Below are positions 26,429 through 34,898 of a stretch of DNA of 39,829 nt, one piece after another. Positions within the stretch are counted from its first letter, which is position 1; every line of letters starts with the position of its first letter. A program made the position numbers and the translations under genes. The DNA is taken from assembly GCF_030646255.1 (NCBI RefSeq), contig NZ_JAUSNF010000023.1:1-39829 (forward strand), written 5' to 3'. The DNA is from Candidatus Burarchaeum sp. (GTDB lineage: Archaea; Micrarchaeota; Micrarchaeia; Burarchaeales; Burarchaeaceae). The notes under the pieces were generated by a model. That model had not been told where the DNA came from, ran no database searches, and saw only the letters and a list, made by a program, of their open reading frames with translations.

Positions 26429-26693
26429 GGGGTCATGGTGCAACTTGGCAGCACGGCAGTGGGCGCTTCTTTCTTTTCGAAAGAAAGAAGCCCCGGGCAA
26501 GAAAGAAAACGGGGTAATAGCCGCGCCTAAGCTCCAGAGGATTTCTTTTGTGAAAAGGAATCTACGGATTTGCCAATGTTAGTTACAGGTATTGCGACGC
26601 GGCCGCGAGGCCGCGGATGAGCGGATTTCTGGAACTGCAGATTATTCTGCGAGGAGAGACCTGTAAGTCGGGGTTCAAATCCCCGTGGCCCCA
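26429..26693 (+). tRNA. tRNA-Trp (CCA) with two introns: 26460..26530 (71 nt, position 30/31) and 26538..26658 (121 nt, position 37/38)
   Basis: Spliced 73 nt: GGGGTCA TG GTGC AACTTGGCA GCAC G GCAG^G CTCCAG^A CCTGT AAGT CGGGG TTCAAAT CCCCG TGGCCCC A. All arms pair; loop CTCCAGA gives anticodon CCA. Exon lengths 31+7+35. Confidence 0.9.
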
Positions 26694-26716
26694 CTAATAT
26701 TCACAAAGGTGTTTGG

Positions 26717-28132
26717 TTGAATGCGAAAACAGCTGCATCCGTCCCGTTCCTGCTGGCCTTGCTGTTCACGCTATTCCTCATGCCTGCAGCCTCTGCCTAC
26801 TGGGCCGAGACCATCCAGGTGAAGGTAATCTCCTCGTCCGGCTACCCCGTGCCCGACGTTCCCGTCACAATAAAATACCAGTACCAGGTTAGCGTCGAGA
26901 ACTTCTACATCAGCGGCACATTCGATACGGGCGAGTCCGGAACCGGCGGCTATGTGGATGAAAATCCCGAAGGCATTACAGCTGCAGACCTTGGCGTGAA
27001 AGAAACAGCAACCCACATAATAATCGAGAAGAAGGTGGTCGACCTCGACCTGCTCGACGGGCTCGTGCAGGGAAAAACAAATGCTGACGGAATTTTCGAG
27101 ACCGGCCTGATAGACTATGTGGATTTCGGCGAGGTTAAGGAATATCTGATAATTGTGGGCAACGAGCATCGGCGCACTGCCTTCGGCGAGAATATGCAGG
27201 GCACTAAGCACGTCGAGCTCTTCATGGTCGGGGACAATGTGAGGCGCATAGTCTTGCGCACAGTTGACGGCTCCGGCAGGTCGCTGGCCAATGTCTCTGC
27301 GTTCGTGCAATGCGGCGCAAATAATCAGAGCGGTTCAACTGACAAGTACGGCATATTCGCTTTCTATGCATTCACTGGCAGCACCTGCGGCGCTTCCTTT
27401 TCATTCGGCTCGATCACGCGCAGTGAAACCCTGCCAAACCTGGCAACCGACCTTGTGCTCAACGTGCCCCTGCAGGTCTACGACCTCGCAATCCAGGTAG
27501 TTGATGACGCCGGCTTTCCCATCACGGCAAACGTGCTTGTAGTGGGCTTCCCTCCAAACGCAACCGATGAAAACGGGCGCTTTTCCATCCGTCAGTTTCC
27601 TGCCTCGAGCGCGCAGGTCAGCATAACTCATAACAATAGGCAGCAGGTCGTGCAGGTCGAGCTCACAAGCAATGATTTCTTCACAGTTGCCTTCGACCTC
27701 ACAGAGCCCGCCATAAGCCAGGTAAGCCATGCGCTGGATGCAAACGGCATTGCCCGCATAACTGCCACAATAAGCGACCGCGGCGCGCATCCCTCCCCCA
27801 TCTCCGCAGCCTATGTGCGTTACTCTACAAACAAGCGCAAGTGGACTTCGCTCCCGATGCATCCTGCAGGCGCCTATGAGTTCGAAGCAGCATTGCCTGT
27901 CCAGGAGCCCGGTGCCGAAGTCTTCTACATAATCGAGGCACTGGACGCCCGCGCAAACAAGGCCATTTCTCCTGAATATAGCTACCTGATGCCTGAGAAA
28001 GCAGCGCCTCCGCAACCTCCTATCTCATCAACCGGCCTGAACATCTTCGGCATACACGTCGACTTCATCTTCTTCGTTCCGATAGTGCTGGTACTACTGG
28101 CAATTATCATCTATAAACTCCGATCGAGTTAG
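26717..28132 (+). CDS. Secreted/cell-surface protein with C-terminal TM anchor, paralog of 18731..20554
   Basis: TTG start; signal peptide; SGYPVPDVPVTIKYQYQ vs NNYPVANVPVTIKYQRN; EYLIIVGNEHRRTAFGENMQGTKHVELF vs EYLVTVGTEQRRVSHNQNLIDGRHVEFF. Confidence 0.85.
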   Translation: MNAKTAASVPFLLALLFTLFLMPAASAYWAETIQVKVISSSGYPVPDVPVTIKYQYQVSVENFYISGTFDTGESGTGGYVDENPEGITAADLGVKETATHIIIEKKVVDLDLLDGLVQGKTNADGIFETGLIDYVDFGEVKEYLIIVGNEHRRTAFGENMQGTKHVELFMVGDNVRRIVLRTVDGSGRSLANVSAFVQCGANNQSGSTDKYGIFAFYAFTGSTCGASFSFGSITRSETLPNLATDLVLNVPLQVYDLAIQVVDDAGFPITANVLVVGFPPNATDENGRFSIRQFPASSAQVSITHNNRQQVVQVELTSNDFFTVAFDLTEPAISQVSHALDANGIARITATISDRGAHPSPISAAYVRYSTNKRKWTSLPMHPAGAYEFEAALPVQEPGAEVFYIIEALDARANKAISPEYSYLMPEKAAPPQPPISSTGLNIFGIHVDFIFFVPIVLVLLAIIIYKLRSS

Positions 28133-28139
28133 AAACCTA

Positions 28140-30881
28140 CTATCTCCTTTCTCCATAGTCTCTCATAAATGCCATATACTCCTTAAGCTGCTCTTCGGTT
28201 ATGGACGGCCTGCGGCTGCCAATAATCTCGTTCAGCTGCACTGCGCTGAGCTGCCTTTCCTCGCCCTTCAGCTTGGCCCGCACGAGCCCCATGCGCGCCT
28301 CCTGGCAGATTGAAACTATGTCCGCGCCGCTGAATTCCTCAGTCTTCTGCGCCAGCGAGTCCAGGTCAATGTCCATGAGGTCAAGGCCCGCAAGCGCATT
28401 CTTCAAAATATCCTTCCGCGCCCGCTCATCGGGCGGCGGGATGTATAGTATCTTGTCAAACCTGCCCGGCCTCATGAGTGCGGAGTCTATCATTGCCGGC
28501 TTGTTTGTTGCGCCCACGAGCATCACGTTCTTGAGCTCCTTTACGCCGTCAAGCTCATTGAGCAGCTGCGCAACCACGCTCTCAGTCAAGTGGCTCGCGT
28601 ACATGCCGCGCGCAGGCGCAATGGCCTCAATCTCATCTATGAATATCAATGCCGGCGTATTCTCCTTCGCGCGGTTGAACGTCTCCTTTATGGCCTGCAC
28701 AGCGCCCTCATACCCGTTCTTCATCATGTCGGCCCCGCTTATCTGCAGGAAAGTAGCCTTGAGTTCACTCGTGGCAGCCTTCACAATCATGGTCTTGCCG
28801 CATCCGGGCGGGCCGAACAGCAGCAGGCCTTTTGCAGGCCTCACCTTGTAGAGTTTCATCAAGTCCTCATGCAGCAGCGGCAGCTCAATGGCTTCAAGCA
28901 ACACCTGTTTCACATCCTCCAGCCCCACCACGTCCTGCCACTTGACCTTCCTCTCCTCTTTCTCGGGCTCCTGCTCCTCGCGCACTGCGCCCGAGCGCCT
29001 CTCGAAGTCCATCTTGAACTGTTCGTACTCCTCAAGCGAGGCCAGCGACACGCTGGGCTTCAGGGACTTGAGCACCTTTACGAAATCAGCCATTTCCACA
29101 GGCTCAACCACATTGCTCTTGGCCGCAGTCCTCGCAGCCTGCCTTGCAGCCTCGGTGCACGCATTCGCTATGTCTGCGCCCGAGTACCTCTCGCTTATGC
29201 GCGCCAGCTTCTCGAAGTCAACGTCATCCGCAAGCGGCATCTTGCCCGCGTGCACCTTGAAAATCGCCTCGCGCGCCTTGGCATCGGGCAGCGGCATGTA
29301 GATTATCTTGTCCACCCTGCCTGGCCTGAGCAGCGCGGGGTCGAGCATGTTCGGCACGTTTGTCGCGCCAATCACAATCACATTTGCCTTGCTCGCGAAC
29401 CCGTCCAGCTCCTGCAGGAAAAGGCTCATGATGCGCGGCGCCACATCATCCGCGCTGTATTTGTCGCGCCTCTTCCCAATTGCATCAATCTCATCAAAGA
29501 AAAGTATGCACGGCGCATTCTTGCGCGCAATCGTGAAAAGCTCGCTAATATTCTTCTCGCTCTCTCCATACCACTGCGAGAGAAGTTCAGAGCATTTAAT
29601 GTAGTAGAATCCCACGTCCAATTCTTTCGCAAGCGCGCGCATAATCAACGTCTTGCCCGTGCCGGGCGGGCCAAAGAGCAGGATGCCCTTGGGCGGCTTT
29701 ATGCCATATGCAATCGCAAGCTCCTTCCGCTGCACGGGCCAAACAATGGTCTCAGTCAGCTCATCCTTCAAATCCTCGTAGCCGCCCACATTCGCAAGGC
29801 TGTCAACTCCTGAGCTTGTGCTCAAATCCTCTATCCCAAACTTCCCGAACTTGCCCGTCTTCTCAGCCTTCATCACAGCCCTCTCGCGCGACACCTTGAT
29901 GTGCCCGCGCTCGAGCAAAGCCACTATGACTACTGTCGCGCCCACAAACACAAATATGAGCGGGTTGAAGGCCTGGCCCGATATGCCGCTGGCCAGGTAA
30001 TAGCCGCCAATCGCCACCACAAGCGAGAGTGAAGAAAGCACCTGTGAATTCGCGCCCTTCATGCGCGCGGGCAGGTAGCCGACCATGAAGAGCGTGAAGC
30101 CCCAGGCAAGAATCTGAATGAGCGCAGAGTCTGCAAACAGCAGGCCGAACGTATTCACCAGCACGCGGTTGATGGACGGGTTCAGCCCCTCAATCGCCTT
30201 TGCCGAGAATATGCTGCCCACGGCAGCCGGAATCTCAGCCGGTATTTTTGCGAACTCAACCACAGGCCGCGAGTCATGCGCCAGGAACGGGTCAAGCGGC
30301 CCGTATGCCGTAGCCGGGTCTTTCACAGGCATGAACGCGCTGTTCTGCCCGCCCCACAATGTGGTGAGCAGCAGGATGAAGAAGACTGCGGGCACGGAGA
30401 TGCGCAGGCTCATGCGCGAGCCTGCATAGAGTGCGGCAATAGTCATCGTAGGTATGACTATGCCGCCGAGGAACCCAAATGGCGCGGCTGCAAAAGGCGC
30501 CATGATGAGCACTGCCAGCATTGCAATCTTGGACCAGTGCTCGAATGCCTCGAACAGCGTGACAGCTATCACAAGGCCGAACAGCCATGCGAACAAAGGA
30601 GACTGGTAGGCAACTGCTGGGAATGCGACAACCACCATTACTATTGTGCCCAGGGGCGCTGACTTGTATGCCAGCGCGCCCGCAAGGGCCGCGATTATGA
30701 GCGAAGCTATCGGGCCGTAGAATGGGAAGCCCATCAGCAGGAAGAACGTGCCGAGGAAAACTAGCAAAGCGCGCGCAAGGCTCGGGTCCTCCTCAAGGTC
30801 CATGAGCACGGCCCTTACCTTGGCTTCCCTCATGGTCTTGGGCATGTGCCTTTCCCCGGCCTGTGCGCCTGCAGCTGGCAT
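28140..30881 (-). CDS. Membrane-anchored CDC48-like double AAA+ ATPase (polytopic N-terminal domain)
   Basis: Many N-terminal hydrophobic helices (residues about 40-330), then two AAA modules: GPPGTGKTLIMRALAKEL / ILFFDEIDAIGKRRDKY and GPPGCGKTMIVKAATSEL / LIFIDEIEAIAPARG. Possible true start at internal Met (30845). Confidence 0.92.
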   Translation of the reverse strand: MPAAGAQAGERHMPKTMREAKVRAVLMDLEEDPSLARALLVFLGTFFLLMGFPFYGPIASLIIAALAGALAYKSAPLGTIVMVVVAFPAVAYQSPLFAWLFGLVIAVTLFEAFEHWSKIAMLAVLIMAPFAAAPFGFLGGIVIPTMTIAALYAGSRMSLRISVPAVFFILLLTTLWGGQNSAFMPVKDPATAYGPLDPFLAHDSRPVVEFAKIPAEIPAAVGSIFSAKAIEGLNPSINRVLVNTFGLLFADSALIQILAWGFTLFMVGYLPARMKGANSQVLSSLSLVVAIGGYYLASGISGQAFNPLIFVFVGATVVIVALLERGHIKVSRERAVMKAEKTGKFGKFGIEDLSTSSGVDSLANVGGYEDLKDELTETIVWPVQRKELAIAYGIKPPKGILLFGPPGTGKTLIMRALAKELDVGFYYIKCSELLSQWYGESEKNISELFTIARKNAPCILFFDEIDAIGKRRDKYSADDVAPRIMSLFLQELDGFASKANVIVIGATNVPNMLDPALLRPGRVDKIIYMPLPDAKAREAIFKVHAGKMPLADDVDFEKLARISERYSGADIANACTEAARQAARTAAKSNVVEPVEMADFVKVLKSLKPSVSLASLEEYEQFKMDFERRSGAVREEQEPEKEERKVKWQDVVGLEDVKQVLLEAIELPLLHEDLMKLYKVRPAKGLLLFGPPGCGKTMIVKAATSELKATFLQISGADMMKNGYEGAVQAIKETFNRAKENTPALIFIDEIEAIAPARGMYASHLTESVVAQLLNELDGVKELKNVMLVGATNKPAMIDSALMRPGRFDKILYIPPPDERARKDILKNALAGLDLMDIDLDSLAQKTEEFSGADIVSICQEARMGLVRAKLKGEERQLSAVQLNEIIGSRRPSITEEQLKEYMAFMRDYGERR

Positions 30882-30942
30882 GGTTCGAGATATCAGGGAA
30901 ACTAATTAAGCTTACCTCTTGAGTTTCAAAGACGACTGCAAA

Positions 30943-31692
30943 CTAAGGTTTCCTTCTCCTGTTCGTGGTGAAAAATCCGTCCAATTCCCTGCCGCTTTCA
31001 GCCCCAGTGCCTTCAGCTTCCTGCCTTGCCTCGTCCTCCTCTTCCCTTTCGCTGGCCTCGTTCATCTTGCGCCGCATAATCTCCTGCCCAAGCATACCAA
31101 TCTCGCTCCTTACCGTGCCGCTGGTCTGGGTCATGATTGTCAGCAGGAGCGCCTGCGCAGGATTCGAGAACACGAATGACGAGCCGTACCTGCTGAAGAC
31201 CCTGTTGGCCCAGTCCTGGTACGCGACGTACTCGCCCCAGTCCTTCACGCCCGCCAGCAAGTTCGCATTTTCCTGCTTCAGCTGTGCGCCCCGCTCGCGC
31301 GTCATGCTGCCGTTCTGCACGCATAAGCCAATCTCATACTCAAAAATCGTTCCATTAAGCAGTTTGCAAGTATCCAGGCTCTCGCCCATTCCCGGAACCC
31401 GCATGAGCGCCTCGTAGAGATGGTGCGTATTCAGGAAATACGGGTTCACCGCACCTGTGCTCGTGCGCGGGCTTTCGAAAGCCCGCATGATGCTCACAAC
31501 CTGCGCTTTATTTTCATCAGGCAGCACCGTTTCCGGCGCCTGCAGGATTGCGCCGATGTTGTTGCAAAGCCCCTGCGCAGCCGCGAGTTCCGGCGGCCTG
31601 GCAACGGGCACGATAAGCGCAGCGGGCCTTTCCACGCCCTGTCGTGGTGAAATTTGCACAACCTCTGGCATGTCACACCTATTATTTTTCAA
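30943..31692 (-). CDS. Hypothetical protein
   Basis: 249-aa ORF; start likely MPEVVQISPRQG inside the ORF; no recognised family. Confidence 0.65.
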   Translation of the reverse strand: MKNNRCDMPEVVQISPRQGVERPAALIVPVARPPELAAAQGLCNNIGAILQAPETVLPDENKAQVVSIMRAFESPRTSTGAVNPYFLNTHHLYEALMRVPGMGESLDTCKLLNGTIFEYEIGLCVQNGSMTRERGAQLKQENANLLAGVKDWGEYVAYQDWANRVFSRYGSSFVFSNPAQALLLTIMTQTSGTVRSEIGMLGQEIMRRKMNEASEREEEDEARQEAEGTGAESGRELDGFFTTNRRRKP

Positions 31693-32785
31693 ACTGCTGC
31701 ACTAATTCCATCAGCACCGCTCCGTCACTGCACTTGAGCAGCTTCAGGCTGCCATTATCGAGCCCCATAAGTTTCTCGCCATTGATTATTTTCGCTACGG
31801 CCTGTATAGCTTCCGGCTGAGGGTCTGTTCCGGGCGCGGGTTCAAAGAAATGCACCCAGATTCCGCCCTTCTCATCATACGCCATCAGCAATCCTGCCTG
31901 CGCGCCGGCGTCGTAAATGACGAGCGCGCCGAAATTAGCGTCCTCTTTAGAGACCACGGTGTGCATATTGAACTTGTCCGTAATGGTGACATTAGCCATT
32001 ACATTTGCTGCCGGGTCATACTTCTTGAGCTCAAGAGGCGTAGCCGTGTAGGTCAGTCCTTTTTTTTCCAGCATCAGCCGCATCATGATGGGGCCGGGCA
32101 AGCCTTCGTCCATTATGAATATTATCGGCAGCTCGCCCTCAACCATATTGGCAGTCACGATTTTTGCCTTGTTTGTGAATAGCGACATCGTGTCAGGGTT
32201 GATCTTCTGCGTGTCCTTCTGCTTGTCCGCAGGCAGGTAAGGCTTGAGGCTTATCTCATAGTTCGTCGAGCCATACTTTATGAGCAGCGTCGAATCCGCG
32301 GCAAGCGCAACCGCATAAGTAATGCCGTTCAGTTCGCCCACGCAAGGCGTGCAAAAGTAGGGCTTCCGGCCCGCATTCTCGACCTGCTTCACCAGTTCGC
32401 GTATTTCAGCAGGCAGAGCCACTTCGTTCGATGACCGCAACACATAGCCGTACGACTCCTGCCTCACGCCGCCCTTGCGCAGCCACAGCTCTAGCGTATC
32501 TTTGGTAATCTCTTCCTCCTGCGCATAGGCTGCAATTGGCTTGAAAAGCTCGCCCACCGTCTGCACACAGGCTGCCTTTGGCCTGAAAAACTCGTCCGCA
32601 GCTTGCTTTTTAGCTTGGGTGACGGGTGCAAAATTCAGAGATAGGATAACGGCGGCCACAGTCACTACAATGCCCGCCTTCCTCCGCCAGGGCGCGGCGC
32701 GTGCATATTGTTCCTGCTGCCCGTTATCGCCTAATCTAACAGAAGAATCAGCCTTAACTTTTGCAGTTTTCATCAGTCCCTGCAT
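31682..32785 (-). CDS. Hypothetical membrane-anchored protein
   Basis: N-terminal TM/signal AGIVVTVAAVILSLNFAPVTQA, then about 300 aa soluble region with one CxxC (YFCTPCVG). Confidence 0.65.
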   Translation of the reverse strand: MQGLMKTAKVKADSSVRLGDNGQQEQYARAAPWRRKAGIVVTVAAVILSLNFAPVTQAKKQAADEFFRPKAACVQTVGELFKPIAAYAQEEEITKDTLELWLRKGGVRQESYGYVLRSSNEVALPAEIRELVKQVENAGRKPYFCTPCVGELNGITYAVALAADSTLLIKYGSTNYEISLKPYLPADKQKDTQKINPDTMSLFTNKAKIVTANMVEGELPIIFIMDEGLPGPIMMRLMLEKKGLTYTATPLELKKYDPAANVMANVTITDKFNMHTVVSKEDANFGALVIYDAGAQAGLLMAYDEKGGIWVHFFEPAPGTDPQPEAIQAVAKIINGEKLMGLDNGSLKLLKCSDGAVLMELVQQFEK

Positions 32786-32810
32786 AGCCTGTGCTTATGC
32801 CTTCCGGGCT

Positions 32811-33581
32811 TTAAGACCTTTTCGGGGCAGCGAGCTGTTTCTTAGCCTCGGCAAGAACCGCTTTCGCAACAGTTTCATAAGGCAGCAATGCGGGTGTGAG
32901 TTCTGACATCTCAGTTTTCCATATCTCCTCAATCCTGCCCACTTTCTTTTCCAGCTGTGCAAACTCAAAAGTCACTCCATAATATCTGAGTTTTTCATCC
33001 ACCAGCGCCCTGTCGAGCCCCGTCTTCTGGTGCACAAGGAAATAAAGGTCAAACAAATCGCGTGCAGACTTCCGCGAAAGCAGCGCCCGGACCTTCTCAG
33101 CTGCAATCTCTTCCTTGGCCATGACCCTGAGCTGGTATGGCAAAATATCCTGATATGGCGGCATTATCAGCACAGGCTGCGGCTTGAGCAGCACCTTCTC
33201 GCGCCTGCTGAACTCAAGCAGAACCGCGCCTTCGCTTACTGACTTGCCATTGTAAAGCGGACCCTGAAAGCGGAGCTTCGCGCTGACGGAAACCCTGCTC
33301 TCCTTCCTTTTCCAGGCAAGGCCGGAAAAACCTGCAGAGGACAAAAATGAGGAGATGGCTCCGAAGTCGGGCTCTATTTCTCCATCAGCCGTAAAATCCA
33401 GGTCTTCAGAATAGCGAGGCAGGCCATATGCCTTCTGTAGGCACGTGCCGCCCTTGAATACTGCGCTCAAGCCTGTGCGCGAAAAGAACGACAGAACCCA
33501 GTGCTGCACGTAGTCCTTCTCCTTCTGCGCCAGGTGGAAGCCCGCAGGCCCGTATTTTTCAATCTCTTTCCTGTCCAGCAT
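32811..33581 (-). CDS. AbiEii-type nucleotidyltransferase toxin
   Basis: VLSFFSRTGLSAVFKGGTCLQKAYGLPRYSEDLDFTADG (KGGT...R.SEDLDF motif), EEIAAEKVRALLSRKSARDLFDLYFL. Confidence 0.92.
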   Translation of the reverse strand: MLDRKEIEKYGPAGFHLAQKEKDYVQHWVLSFFSRTGLSAVFKGGTCLQKAYGLPRYSEDLDFTADGEIEPDFGAISSFLSSAGFSGLAWKRKESRVSVSAKLRFQGPLYNGKSVSEGAVLLEFSRREKVLLKPQPVLIMPPYQDILPYQLRVMAKEEIAAEKVRALLSRKSARDLFDLYFLVHQKTGLDRALVDEKLRYYGVTFEFAQLEKKVGRIEEIWKTEMSELTPALLPYETVAKAVLAEAKKQLAAPKRS

Positions 33582-34128
33582 GTTTCACCAACCTCCTGAG
33601 CCTTGCCTTTGCAGCACGGGTCAATGCCAGCTGCTTAACTTTTTCAACATCTATTTCTGGAAGTGCTTCATAAAGCACAATCTGCGGGCAGGCCCGTGGA
33701 AAGAGCAGGCAGTCTGCAAACGCCTTTTCAGGTGTTGCAAGGAACAAGCCTTCCTTTTGCACGAAGCCGCCAAAACGCCTCTTCCCCACGTTGAATTCCT
33801 TCACCCTCATTCCGAAAACCGCATATGCCTTGGGCTTCCGCGCCACTGCGAGCTGTATTCCCCTCGGCATCTGCGTTGTGAGCCCGTGCAGCGCAAGAGC
33901 CGAAAAGAACGAGAGGTAGCACGGAGTCGAGATTTCGCAGGCCACTGACTCGGGAAGCGCGTCAGGAAATGCCCACCAGCCGTTCCTCACCTTCCTCAGC
34001 TTTCCTTTTACGTGCAGCCTGTGCAGCACAAGCCTCGCATAGCCGGGCTTGCCAAGCAGCGCCGCATACTCCCTTGTGCGGAAGGCCGCCCTGCCTGCCC
34101 TTTTCAATCCCTCCAAAATTTCATCCAT
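33559..34128 (-). CDS. AbiEi-type antitoxin/transcriptional regulator
   Basis: wHTH N-terminus (ALLGKPGYARLVLHRLHVKGKLRKVRNGWWAF), STPCYLSFFSALALHGLTTQMP, ATPEKAFADCL. Start moved from 34194 to 34128 because a palindrome and TATA box sit in between. Confidence 0.88.
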   Translation of the reverse strand: MDEILEGLKRAGRAAFRTREYAALLGKPGYARLVLHRLHVKGKLRKVRNGWWAFPDALPESVACEISTPCYLSFFSALALHGLTTQMPRGIQLAVARKPKAYAVFGMRVKEFNVGKRRFGGFVQKEGLFLATPEKAFADCLLFPRACPQIVLYEALPEIDVEKVKQLALTRAAKARLRRLVKHAGQERD

Positions 34129-34138
34129 TTTGCTCACT

Positions 34139-34160
34139 TTGTTATCATTTTTGATAACAA
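34139..34160. promoter_or_regulatory. Palindromic operator-like site of the abiE-like operon, next to TATA box
   Basis: TTGTTATCA-TTTT-TGATAACAA, perfect 9-bp arms; minus-strand TTTATATA box immediately upstream (about 34162-34169). Confidence 0.75.
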
Positions 34161-34196
34161 CGTATATAAAACTATCGAAAAACAGCGGCTCCAAAA

Positions 34197-34808
34197 TCAG
34201 AGAATCGATATGCCCCTTCTCTCATACAGCCTCCTTATGCCCTCGCTCGCGGGCACGAGCGCGCGGGGCGGGGTGACGAAGTGCAGCGTGCACGCGCCCT
34301 CCTTCCCCTTTGTCTCGAGCCTGTACACCACGCCCGGCGGCAGGCTCGCAACAGCTCCTGCGCCCAGCTCCGCGACGCAGTAGGGCTGCATCATGCCGCG
34401 CATGAAGTAATACTCAGTAATCGTCAGCTTGCCGCTCCACACGCGCACAACCTCGAAGCCCCTGTTATGCACCAGTGAGAAAAAGTCAGTGCCTTTCGGC
34501 CATTCGCACACAAGGCACTCGAGCATCGCGTTCTTGGCCGCGATGGTGCGCGCCTCCTCGCACCTTGGCCCCCTCTTTTTCGCCCCTCCTTTCCCTGCCT
34601 TCACATGCCTCTCAACATCCTCGCCGCGCACGTCGAGTGCGCGCACGCTTTCCTCAACCACATCCCTGTTCAATTGCCGGCTAAGTTCAACAGAAGCGGC
34701 CAAAGCCTCAAACGGGTCGCGCCTCTCCTCCGCCTCGGCTCCAGCGCACGCAATCTCGCGGTTCTTTTGAGGTCTTCTCATCACATGCTCAAAGAATTCC
34801 AAACCCAT
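34197..34808 (-). CDS. Cupin-fold protein, possibly cysteine-dioxygenase-like
   Basis: LVHNRGFEVVRVWSGKLTITEYYF...GAVASLPPGVVYRLE...CTLHFVTPP cupin-like pattern; family assignment tentative. Confidence 0.55.
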   Translation of the reverse strand: MGLEFFEHVMRRPQKNREIACAGAEAEERRDPFEALAASVELSRQLNRDVVEESVRALDVRGEDVERHVKAGKGGAKKRGPRCEEARTIAAKNAMLECLVCEWPKGTDFFSLVHNRGFEVVRVWSGKLTITEYYFMRGMMQPYCVAELGAGAVASLPPGVVYRLETKGKEGACTLHFVTPPRALVPASEGIRRLYERRGISIL

Positions 34809-34898
34809 TCCCAGCCCCGCATTGTTGGTGAATTCCGCTCTATATACGGGTGCCGTTTACGGGCAATCAACGGAAAGTTTATGCCAGCATGCGAACAG

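Noticed and set aside
26627-26638. Apparent anticodon arm GCAGT...TTCTGGA-ACTGC suggesting tRNA-Gln(CTG) at the 26.4-26.7 kb tRNA
   Set aside because: It would leave a 30-nt unexplained variable region; the Trp model (CTCCAGA loop, GCAGG/CCTGT stem) gives an exact 73-nt cloverleaf with two introns.
26538-26658. Box C/D guide RNA within the tRNA-Trp intron
   Set aside because: No convincing RUGAUGA and CUGA boxes; placing the TCTGGA guide by the +5 rule from the nearest CTGC would point to A36 rather than C34.
26586-26663. CAGGT/ACCTG pairing suggesting an Ala-TGC anticodon stem
   Set aside because: Requires an implausible intron before position 27 and the acceptor lacks G3:U70; inferior to the Trp solution.
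28590-29813. 407-aa plus-strand ORF
   Set aside because: Shadow ORF opposite the AAA+ gene, whose translation contains unmistakable conserved motifs.
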